NCBI GenBank assembly: GCA_037043235.1
Contig: JAWRVZ010000030.1
Location: 1,576,001 to 1,640,000, forward strand
Source of the DNA: Rhodeus uyekii
Taxonomy: Eukaryota > Chordata > Actinopteri > Cypriniformes > Acheilognathidae
Direction of reading: 5' to 3'
Length of the DNA stretch: 64,000 bases
Shown: positions 55,098 to 64,000 of the stretch, in pieces
Layout of the letters: each line of letters begins with the position of its first letter
How positions within the stretch are numbered: position 1 is the first letter of the stretch
Translations under genes and position numbers: made by a program
The notes under the pieces: model-generated
The model's database searches: none
The model's input: the letters and a program-made list of their open reading frames with translations, nothing else
Told to the model about the DNA's origin: nothing

Positions 55098-58000
55098 ATG
55101 GCTCCCAGCCGGAATGGCATGATCTTGAACCCTCACTTTCATAAAGACTGGCAGAAGAGAGTGCGCACCTGGTTCAACCAGCCGGCCAGGAAGCTCCGCA
55201 GGTACTGTGGGTGCTAACGCACGGGTTAGTGCTTCATGGTTCAGGCCGGCTGACTTTAAACATGCTTCTGCTCATTTGTTTCCCGCAGACGCAAGGCCCG
55301 TCAGGCAAAGGCTCGCCGTATCGCTCCCAGACCGGTCTCTGGCCCTCTTCGACCCGCGGTCAGATGTCCAACCATCCGCTATCACAACAAGGTCCGAGCC
55401 GGACGGGGTTTCACTCTGGAGGAGTTGAAGGTAACTAGTGCCAAGTTCTGCTTGCTATTAAAGGCTTAGTTCACCCAAAAATAGTGTTTATGCATTTGCT
55501 AGACGCTTTTATCCAAAGTACATTGAAGAAAAACATTGACATTCAAATCTTTTCTTTCCCTGGGAATCGAACCCATAGGCTTGACGTTGCAAGCGCTACG
55601 CTCTACAGTTTGAGCTACATGCGTTTTAGTTTTTCCAAACCCTTATGACTTTGTTTTTTCTTCAAAACACAAATTAGGATAGTTTTAATCTGAGAGGGGT
55701 CTTCATTAAGTTATGTAACCAAACCTTAAAAGAAGGGATGCACAGTATAGCAGTATGATAACAGAATTTGGCTGATATGTTAAAGCTGATAAATAATGGC
55801 TTGTTTCCTTAAGCTGATACTCTTTAGATGCGCTCCGTTCGCCATGATGGGTCTGAATTGCTCGAAATATGATTGAAATCTCTTCAAATAAGGGAAGTGG
55901 TTAAGAGCAACATGTGCCATGCGAGTTTGTTGTATTGTCAACATAAAATGATGTTTTAAAATGCAGAGACTTTTTTTGGAAAACTTTGTTTAGGTTTATC
56001 AGCCTAATAAATGAATGCATATGATCTTCTTTCAAATGATCAATATTAATAATATATATAAAGAATGCTGTATTCAATATTTGCCAATGTATTTGTATTG
56101 GTTCATCTCTACTTAAAACATCCCATAAAGTCATCAAGGCTTTGTAAAATTAATCAGTAATACAAGTAGTATTCTTGTGAGTTGAAATGGTTTTTAAATG
56201 ATGGACAGATTTTAATTTAGGCTTTTGTTTACATCTTAACTACGATCCACACTATAGATCGACCGATTTAACTAGGCTAATAACAGATTAATCAACCGAT
56301 AGCTTTTAAAATAATACTGAATGAAAATGCGTAATGCATAAAGTAGTGCTGAACTTCACTGCAAAAGTTTAAAAATGAATAAATGTACTGAAACTATAGA
56401 TATTATACCTTGATTGTTCATGTGAGGACATAGTGCATTATCTAATGTCAAGAGACCATTTATAAATGTGGAATATAACTAATAGCAAAATGTTTACAAA
56501 CCTTTATTTTACAAATTGACGTTTTGACAAGTCATGCTTAAAGTTGGCCATCTTTAAACGTCTGGCTTTCATGTAGCTCAAACAGTAGAGAATGACGCTT
56601 GCAACGCCACGGTCATGGGTTTGATTCCCAGAGAAAGCAAGAACTGATTAGAATATCAATGTGTTCCTTGAATGCAATGCAAGTTGCTTTGGATAAAAAT
56701 GTACACAAAGACCATAGTATTGAAATTTATACTCATGTTATTTGCTTGTATTTTATAACACTGTTATCTAACGCAACTAGTGTTATGTTTTTTGTAACAG
56801 TTGGCGGCAATAAAAAAACCCTCAAATTTCATGTGGTTTGTTCTGGTTTCTGTCGGCTGCTTAACCGTATCGGTTTGCTTTCTCGCGTCACTAGCTTAAA
56901 ATATGCAACGTTGCAGCATAACGCATGCATACAAGTAACCAGCTGAATATAAACTAATGATAATAGATGCTAACAATCTGGTGACAAACATTTGGGTCGG
57001 CCTTGGGTTGAATTTGCATCAAATCAGCCAATTAATTACTACGATAACTTGTGTACCGTTTTAAATCTGTATCTGAAGTCGTGCTTTGCCTTCAGTCTCG
57101 TGTGTCAAAACAAACTCCACGAGGGATCAGTGCGTTTGAAACCAACGTTATATCGCCGAAAAACAATTGGTTATCAGTGCTGATCGAATTCAAACGCATA
57201 GTGTTTTTGGGTGAACTATCTCTTTAACTCCCGTGTCGTTCTGTCTGTCGTCTCGTGCGCTCGACGCACTCGCAGGCATTGCCGACAGTCAAATGATGAC
57301 AATTCTCCGGAATCTCTGCACTTCCTTGATGATCCTCTGAACCCTTTTTGCTGATGACTCTTCTTGACTCTACGAGTCTCTCTCGCCGTTCCAGGATAAT
57401 CATGTCTGTCCCGTTGCACCCTAATCTGCTCCTATAGGCGGCAGGAATCAACAAAAAGGTGGCGCGCACCATTGGCATCGCCGTTGACCCTCGTCGGCGT
57501 AACCGATCCACAGAGTCTCTGCAGACCAACGTTCAGAGGCTGAAGGAGTACCGCTCCAAACTCATCCTCTTCCCCAAGAAGGCTTCTGCACCCAAGAAGG
57601 GAGACAGCACTGTAAGTGGCTCAGCTCAAAGCTTTAATAAAAAACAAATCAATCTGATTGTTTGCAGTCAAGTGATGACACTTTCTCCGGAATCTCTGCA
57701 CATCCTTGATGACCTTTGAACCCTTTTTTAGCTGATGACTGCATACTGTTCAGCCGTAATTCACTAGTGCTATTATTGTTGTTCTTGACTGGTTTTGCCT
57801 TCTCGTGTGTGTAGGAGGAGGAGCTGAAGATGGCCACACAGCTCACTGGACCCGTCATGCCCATCAGAAACGTATGTATCTCGCCTCTACTGTAGGATTT
57901 GGCTTTTAATCCACTTTTATTAAATAAATTTTACCCGACCTAAATTATAAACCCAACATTAGTGTAAAGTTCAAGATGAACCATTTATTATAAATAATGA

Positions 58001-59099
58001 CCCCGGGCAACATGCTTTTTTTTGTCAGGGAGTAGGTTTTCTTGCACTGAACAATTGCAGCAGATATGAAGTTCAGATAACAAACCCTTCACCCTTCGAC
58101 GTGTACGATCACACCGCTGTTCATATGAGTCACGTGATCAACTGCTAAATCCACACGCGTTTCCACGCGATATCTGGCACTGATCCAAAAAAAGACGCGC
58201 TCAGAGCTTGTCATATCACAATTCAGTGTTTTCAACCACATTCTTTTAGGTTTCAAACATTTAATTACTGGCAAAACAATACATTTATACTTAAAAAAAT
58301 ACAAACGGATCTCTATAAAAGCGGAAATACCAATACGTTAACTGACAAGGTGTTTTACTCATATCAGACACACATTGTATTGGTAACTATAAACTTCACT
58401 CTGTTCTTCTCCCACTTCACCGGTCACTTACTGTCACGTATTTCAGAAGTGACTGAATTGACGTGTAAATCAGACCGATCAGATTCTCTGAACTGCGGCG
58501 CAAACTAACACGGCGGCGCCCGTCGCGCACCACAGATCAACGAACATGATCATTATAAAGGTTTTTTAAGTGACAAAACGCATTCACTTCCACATATCTG
58601 AGAATCTGAATGTCAGGTAGTTGATAACAGAGCCAACAAGTTGGTGACTACTTTGAATAAAGAAAAAACTAAATGTGGTGCATTGATCATACAACGCTTT
58701 TTAAAGAATATCTTACTAAGATGGGTGTCTGATCTGATGAATAAAATGTAAACAAACAAAAAAAATTCCCCCTTGAATATCTATTTATCATACTATATGA
58801 TCCATAAAACCATCCCCAAAAAAATTCTGACTTTATGGCTTAAGAGCGAATGATGTGTGGAAGTTTGCAGTTTATGTAATTGGCTCTTCATATATAGTGT
58901 CGTGTTTTGCTGCGTCTAAGGAAGTGTTTGTGCTCTGCAGGTGTACAAGAAGGAGAAGGCCCGCGTCATCTCAGAGGACGAGAAGAACTTCAAGGCCTTT
59001 GTCAATCTGCGTATGGCGCGCGCCAACGCCCGTCTGTTCGGCATCCGCGCCAAGAGAGCAAAGGAGGCGGCCGAGCAGGACGTCGAAAAGAAGAAATAA
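55098..59099 (+). CDS. rpl13: 60S ribosomal protein L13 (eL13)
   Basis: Structural protein of the large ribosomal subunit. Five coding exons join in frame: 55098-55201 (exon begins 55086), 55289-55430, 57438-57611, 57815-57871 and 58941-59099 (TAA), giving 211 residues, the same as human RPL13. Seen: MAPSRNGMILNPHFHKDWQK, the basic RRRKARQAKARRIAPRP, the RCPTIRYHNKVRAGRGFTLE block, GINKKVARTIGIAVDPRRRN, LVLFPKK-like LILFPKK, and a Lys/Arg-rich C-terminus. The ATG sits 12 bases into the second exon, as in other vertebrates. AATAAA follows at 59126-59131. Codon usage is G+C rich compared with the introns. Two introns carry a C/D snoRNA, so the gene is also a snoRNA host. Confidence 0.98.
55483..55622 (-). 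mobile_element. tRNA-derived SINE
   Basis: Reverse copy in rpl13 intron 3: 'gctagacgcttttatccaaa', 'ttctttccctgggaatcgaa', 'cgttgcaagcgctacgctct'. Confidence 0.82.
56566..56712 (+). mobile_element. tRNA-derived SINE
   Basis: Forward copy in rpl13 intron 3: 'ttcatgtagctcaaacagta', 'gtcatgggtttgattcccag', 'gcaagaactgattagaat', tail 'gctttggataaaaatgta'. Confidence 0.82.
57287..57359 (+). ncRNA. snord68: C/D-box snoRNA, U68 (SNORD68) type, copy 1
   Basis: In rpl13 intron 3. Box C ATGATGA (57293-57299), D' CTGC (57316-57319), C' TGATGAT (57327-57333) and D CTGA (57351-57354) stand in order. A 5-bp terminal stem AGTCA/TGACT closes it. The guide TCTCCGGAATC before D' is complementary to the 18S rRNA stretch GATTCCGGAGA. 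The base five upstream of D' pairs with the second U of GAUUCC, which fits the known U68 target (Um428 in human, from memory). Box D ends 83 nt before the acceptor, a normal spacing for intronic snoRNAs. Confidence 0.82.
57663..57743 (+). ncRNA. snord68: C/D-box snoRNA, U68 (SNORD68) type, copy 2
   Basis: In the next rpl13 intron. It has a perfect 8-bp terminal stem TGCAGTCA/TGACTGCA, box C GTGATGA (57672-57678), D' CTGC (57696-57699), C' TGATGAC and D CTGA (57732-57735). The same guide TCTCCGGAATC (57684-57694) targets 18S rRNA. Box D ends 79 nt before the acceptor of the 57815 exon. The second guide region, before D, differs slightly from copy 1 (gaacccttttttag against gaaccctttttg); its target was not assigned. 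Confidence 0.88.
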
Positions 59100-60700
59100 A
59101 CGTTCGTTTTGTAAGGAACTGTCAAAATAAATGTCTAAAAAAAAATCTCGTCTTTTGGACTCGTTTCTTGGGAAACCTAATTGTAGCAGTAATTCTCAAA
59201 CTCAGTGACTTTCATATTTGGAAAAATGTCCCAGCACTACCCAAGTTGTTTATTTAATTTATATTAATAAATGCACAATTGTGATATGCATCTCCCAAAT
59301 ATAGTAGTGGCTGAAAGTCTGGATGGGGTGTTTGACTGGACATTATTAGCAACAAAGTAGTAAAAAGCTTCTTAAAATCCATATATTGATCTCGGTATAA
59401 AGGGTTGGTTTAGGTTTAGAGTGTAAATTATTTATAACGGCCTGACCAAAAGTGATGTCTGCAACACAAATCCATTACTCCAAATGCTGCCAAGTAATAT
59501 TATGAAGTCTCATACCGTTTTTTTAATATTTAAAGGCTGAAAATGCCATTTTCTTAAGCTGTGCAACACTTGTTTGCTTCTGTAAAAACTGACTTTAGTG
59601 AGGACTTTATCCTCAATCCCCAGAAGAGGGCAGTGTTTACTTCCATGGATGTTTCCCTGCTTGGAAGATTTGTGCTTTGTTAAAGGCATAGTCTAGTAAC
59701 TTTATGGGAAGTCTTACGTCGAGTGCTTTAGTTTTTTAAGCTGCGCTCTTCCAGCGGGTCAGGACCGAGTTATTTTCTCAAGCCTACGCTAGTGACACTA
59801 GTTTAGGGGATTGTCCACATTGTATTGATGAGGGGGGAACGTATCTTTTTATATACATGTTACACAAAACAAATTAAGTCATGAAAGTCACAGAAAACGC
59901 CAGAATTGAAATTTTTGGGGTGAATTATCCCATTTAGGATGTCATCGCTCCTGAATTCACTTATGTTCGTAACCTGAGGTGAAACCTTGATTAACATCTG
60001 CGCAGTTTAGTCAGGGATTTGTCGTCTTGATGGATCACAAACACTTGTTAGTGTTTCAATGCATATTTAGAAATCTTAGCACTCTGTCCTGAAGTTATGT
60101 CAATGTCCGGTGGAGGTTTTTGTGGGATGAAAGGATTGTGGGTGTATTATGCAAACATTGCATTACCACATCAGAGATCGCGGTGGAGAATTTCTATCTT
60201 TACTCAGTTCCTGTCGGGACGTGTTTCAGCGCTGTCTTTATTTGTATCCTGTGTTTTCTCAACTTGTTTCTTTGAGGCTTTTGCACTCGGATGCTTTAGT
60301 GAGGAAGCGATAAGAGATGGGGAATGGTTTGTGTCCCAATAGTGCTCTGAACTTCAGAGTCACTCGAGCTGAAGTAGCATAAATCAATTATAACTCAAGG
60401 AACCGTTGTAGTTGGGGCTGTTCATCCACAATCAATGAACCATTGGGATTCTTTCCATGAAAACCTACAGATGGATCAATAAACCAAAACATATCTTGAC
60501 CCGGGAGAGATGAGTGTGGAGATAATCACTTACAGGGTTACATAAGAGATGGAGATTATGTCCTGTAGTTACCCTTGATTTTTAAATTAGTGATGGAAAG
60601 ACTTGATTTAGACCTCTCATAAAAACAATGCTAAATCTACAATAAATAGTACGTGTAAATAGTAATAAGTTGATTAGATACTTATGTTTTCGTTAATGTG

Positions 60701-60850
60701 GGAGCTTCCCTGTAGCTCAAACACAAGAGCGTGGTGCTTGCAATGCCAAGGTCATGGGTTCGATTTCCAGGGAAAACAAGAACTGATTAGAATGTCAATG
60801 TGTTTCTTGAATGCAATAAAAGTCTTGTCAAATGCATAACTGTAAATAAA
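60701..60850 (+). mobile_element. tRNA-derived SINE
   Basis: Forward copy: 'ttccctgtagctcaaacaca', 'caaggtcatgggttcgattt', 'caagaactgattagaatgtc'. The tail 'ttggataaaag' is lost, leaving 'gtcttgtcaaatgcataact'. Confidence 0.82.
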
Positions 60851-62189
60851 TGAAATTACACCAAAAATTTGTCGCCTATATTAATGACAACTGATGTTGA
60901 ACAAAGAAATACAACACAAAATAGAAATGTATGAAGGTCAGGTTCCATTGTGATTTCTCGACACAATGTCTCTATTTGTTTAAGAAAAAGCAGTTAAGTG
61001 TAAAAAGTAGCTATTGTGAATGGACGGAGAACCTTACACAATGTTAAAAGGATGAAAACGTGATGAAAAGGGAGGGATCAGTGCATGTTTATGCATAAAC
61101 CCATGCCTAATTTAGATCTTAAACAATATGAATCATAAATCTCTGTCACTTACTTGCTTAATGGAGAAGAGGAAGTAGAAATATTCACACTTGCGTGGTG
61201 TGATTTAAGAAAGATATCAAGTACAGTGTGTATGTATAGTTGGATGGGTGAACGCCAGGAAAATTAACAATGAAGCAGATACAGATTAAAAAAACAATAA
61301 GGTTGGAATAAAAACAACTAAACTTGAACTAAAAGAACAATTTTAGCATAAAAGTTTTTTCCCTCCAAGACATGCTGTTAAAAGAACCATCTTTTTTAGA
61401 GATTCGTTTAAAATAAAGATTTTATCATAATGATATTAAGTAACAGAACAGACTTCGACAAAATGCTGCCATTTGTAAACACTAGATTCAAATAAAACGT
61501 ATTCCTCCACATGTTAATGTTGAATATCTAAAAAGACATTTAAGTAGATGTTTTGTTTTTAAATTACCATCTTAATATTTTCTTAATTTTTATTTAACAT
61601 TAACTACTCTCTAAGCTGATATATATGATGGGAAAAGGGAGAAGAATGAGTTCAGGAAAAAGGCAGATTCAAACTGGGGTCAGATCTGTTATCAGACACA
61701 TTTATTTTGTAAAGTCTTAATCAGACGTTTGGTTGGTGGAGCATCTCCCAACAAGGCAGGCTATACACACTTGGTGTAAATAGACACTTTTCATATATTT
61801 TACATTGCTGCAGCTCGTCGTTTCCCAGTCTTTCATGAACACTTCATTTAGTTCCTGTCTCTATGAAGCCCCGCCCACCGATAAGCACACTGTGCTTTGA
61901 TTGGTCGGCTTGACCGGTGTGTTGTGATTGGTCAAACGCTTCGAGTGTGTTTGGGAACTGTCACACCTCAACCAGTCCTCGCATCCTTTATTTTGTGAAT
62001 GCCTTGGGCGGGAATGATTTAAATGAGGAATATTGTGACGCATTTGTTCCCGGAAGAAAACTCAAGCCTACAGAAACAGAAACAGTGCGCACTGATTAAA
62101 CCCACCTTTTTTCCTTGGCTTTTATCGCTTGAAGTTGACATTTTGTGTCTTTTTACTGTGAGTATTTTATTTAAAAAAAAATGTCCCTT

Positions 62190-62262
62190 CTGTACAGCAC
62201 TTTGGTCTACTTCGGTAGTTTTAAAGTGCTTTATAAATAAAGGTTGTTGTTGTTGTTGTTGA
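62190..62262. repeat. Retroposon-like tail and (TTG)n
   Basis: 'tgtacagcactttggtctac' and 'aaagtgctttataaataaag' are followed by about six TTG units. This is the usual 3' end of a fish LINE/SINE family; the rest is not recognisable. Confidence 0.55.
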
Positions 62263-62477
62263 TGATGCAGAGAAGAACGTTTGAGGGACTTTGTGCTTTG
62301 TAACTGCCGAACAACAACAACATTAAACACACTAAAGAACTTTGAACATGTAAAAAGGCATAATTGGTCCATTTTAAAGTCAACAAAATCAAAATGGACA
62401 ATTCTAACAGTGTTTATTATGAATTATTCATCCATGCACGTTTAATTCTCGTGCACTCCTAATATTTGATAAAAAGG

Positions 62478-63579
62478 TTAAAGGCGCAGTATGTACGTTC
62501 CGCTGCTAGAGGTCACTTATTCGAAACAATAATAAAGGGGTAGCTTGATGACGCCGTGAATGAGTGAGGGATCATGGGAGTTGTCGTCTTCACCTCCACA
62601 GACGATGGTAAGCAATCAGACGAGACTCAGGCAGCAATCATGTTCATGGATGAGCTTATGTATTCAAGTTGTATTAACGTTACTGTGGAATGAAGCATGG
62701 CGGGACTGAGAGCAGTGGGAGCGGAACGAATGCTAGCCTCGAGTCCCATTGACGAGCTTCAGAGCTTTTCTTATGCTTATATGCCCTGTTGAACACTGAC
62801 TCTCCTTTCGTTTTGTTGCTTATGTTTATTTTATGATTAAAGTTACGTTTAATATTTACTGGCTCCCACCTCCTTCTTCCCTGAACTTTGTTACGTTTAC
62901 GTTTGTTACGTTTAATCACTTAAATTCACATTATTTTATTTCCTTCTAATTCTAGTTTATTTCACACCACGAGTGCTGATTTACTCATGCAGGTCATTTT
63001 ATTTGACCAGTTAAAATTGTGAGGTAACACAGCGCTGTTTTACTTGGTCAAAACAATCAAACTAAAAATACATTTGAGTGGGTTGAAAGTTATGTTATTA
63101 CGTTACTCTACTCGCACATTTGAAGAAAACTAGATCGATATTAGAATATCGAATAGTGATAATAGAATAGTGTTGTCTGATTTACTTGTTGGTTACAAAC
63201 ATGTTACTTGCGGTAAATCAAAAGAAAAAGAGATTTAAGTAATAAGACTAAAAGTGTTGAGCTTATATATAACAATGACCAGTTTTCTGTTGATAAAGGT
63301 ATCCAAACAGCTGCTCTGTCTAATATCAAAGTGTCTTTGGCGTCTCGTGGTTTCTCCATGTTTTCTACGGAAGTAAAATTGGAAATCGAGTGTAACACGG
63401 TTATGATGTCATTGACCGGTGACGCAATGACACGGACCGTTACACTGATTCAAACAAATGATTTCTTTTGATTTAAACATTGTTGGAAACATTCAGGTTA
63501 ATGCATGTACACAAGTCAACGAAATATAACATTGTTTGAGTGGTTTTTTGATCCAAAAACTTACATATTGTGCCTTTAA
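62478..63579. mobile_element. 1.1-kb DNA transposon, AGGCGCAGTATGTA ends at TTAA
   Basis: TTAA + AGGCGCAGTATGTA at the left faces TACATATTGTGCCT + TTAA at the right. TTAA on both sides would fit piggyBac-type target choice, but the ends do not start with the usual CCC, so the class is open. The interior ('gatcatgggagttgtcgtct', 'gttactgtggaatgaagca') is a sequence common in cyprinid genomes, from memory. Non-coding. Confidence 0.7.
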
Positions 63580-64000
63580 CCTCCCCTTCCCCTCCAAACT
63601 ATGTTCTCTTCATGTCATATGTCTCAGTGGAGGGTGGGATGGCATTTTTTGCTCTGATTTTGCTTCATTTAGTTAGAAATTCCCAACTTCCTACGATTGA
63701 ATCAATTCTCAAAGAATTAAATCAAATCTCACTCTACATTTCTTCTCATTCCAGAAGCCGTTTCGTCGGATATTCGTCACAGAAGAGAAGAAAAGAGTAT
63801 CACAAACTACTGTTTCATGCCGACTCATCTAAAGGAACTTTTATTCACTATAAAGAACCTTTTGTGTAATGGAGAGGTTCCTTGGATGTTTAAAGATTCT
63901 TCATGGAGTCATAGATGCCAATGAAGAAGTTTTAATTTTTAAGAGTGCTAATACTGTCCAATCTAAAAAAAGAGAGAAAAGTTACAGTGGCTTTTATTGC
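63580..64000. other. Window end, nothing identified
   Basis: AT-rich sequence with a short open frame of no recognisable family and the phrase 'aagaacctttt' / 'gttccttggatgtttaaagattcttc', which resembles a common fish intergenic repeat. No gene is supported. Confidence 0.4.

Larger units (their letters stand above)
55463..57230. mobile_element. 'TTAGTTCACCC' ends enclosing rpl13 intron 3
   Basis: 'aaaggcttagttcacccaaa' at 55461 and 'tttttgggtgaactatctct' at 57207 face each other as inverted repeats of the GATAGTTCACCC family. The 1.77-kb distance far exceeds the usual 200-400 bp. They may be two truncated copies or one element enlarged by insertions (a SINE at 55483 and another at 56566 lie between). 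Confidence 0.35.
59132..62477 (+). other. Interval downstream of rpl13 without a supported gene
   Basis: AT-rich DNA with scattered short reading frames that show no family resemblance. It holds a SINE (60701-60850), a possible 'GATAGTTCACCC'-like element at about 59,690-59,935 (worn ends), and a short retroelement-like tail plus (TTG)n at 62,190-62,262. It may belong to the upstream or intronic part of a gene beyond the window. Confidence 0.6.

Noticed and set aside
57337..57340. CTGA at 57337 as box D of snoRNA copy 1
   Set aside because: It leaves almost no room after C' and no terminal stem. The CTGA at 57351 gives the stem and agrees with copy 2.
60097..60342. 81-codon frame starting MSMSGGGFCGMKG
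   Set aside because: Isolated, with no splice context, no homology that I recognise and no neighbouring exon; treated as chance.

Overview
The window is vertebrate nuclear DNA, almost certainly from a teleost and probably a cypriniform (carp-like) fish. It has spliced genes with GT-AG introns, long AT-rich introns, CpG-rich first exons, and a very dense set of short DNA transposons, tRNA-derived SINEs and a 5S-derived SINE of types known from cyprinid genomes. No prokaryotic operon, CRISPR array or phage signal is present. All four recognised genes lie on the + strand.

Layout. (1) About 1-25,561 is nfat5 (tonicity-responsive Rel/NFAT factor) without its first exon, which lies upstream; twelve exons from 2328 to 25561 encode 1237 residues ending in a stop. 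Its introns are full of transposons. (2) 25,562-32,210 is the presumed long nfat5 3' UTR plus intergenic DNA, including a transposon that carries about 17 copies of a 52-bp minisatellite, and several microsatellites. (3) 32,211-42,758 is kars1 (lysyl-tRNA synthetase): 14 cytosolic exons (577 aa) plus an alternative exon at 33,572-33,690 that supplies a mitochondrial presequence (predicted 602-aa form). (4) 43,946-51,939 is gcsh (glycine cleavage H protein, five exons, 171 aa, lipoyl Lys105). (5) About 54,800-59,131 is rpl13 (ribosomal protein eL13, 211 aa) with a TOP-like first exon. Two of its introns each hold a copy of a C/D-box snoRNA whose guide matches 18S rRNA (U68/SNORD68 type). (6) 59,132-64,000 holds no gene I can support; it contains a SINE and a 1.1-kb DNA transposon.

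The genes are not an operon. kars1, gcsh and rpl13 are housekeeping genes for translation and mitochondrial one-carbon metabolism, and nfat5 is a stress transcription factor. From memory all four human orthologues are on chromosome 16q, so the block looks like retained ancestral synteny. The most noteworthy points are the paired snoRNAs in adjacent rpl13 introns, the dual-targeting exon of kars1, an exact heptad isoleucine repeat within the Nfat5 glutamine tract, and several nested transposon insertions that can be ordered in time.

All exon borders were read by eye from splice consensus, reading-frame continuity and remembered human protein sequences. No alignment or database search was run.
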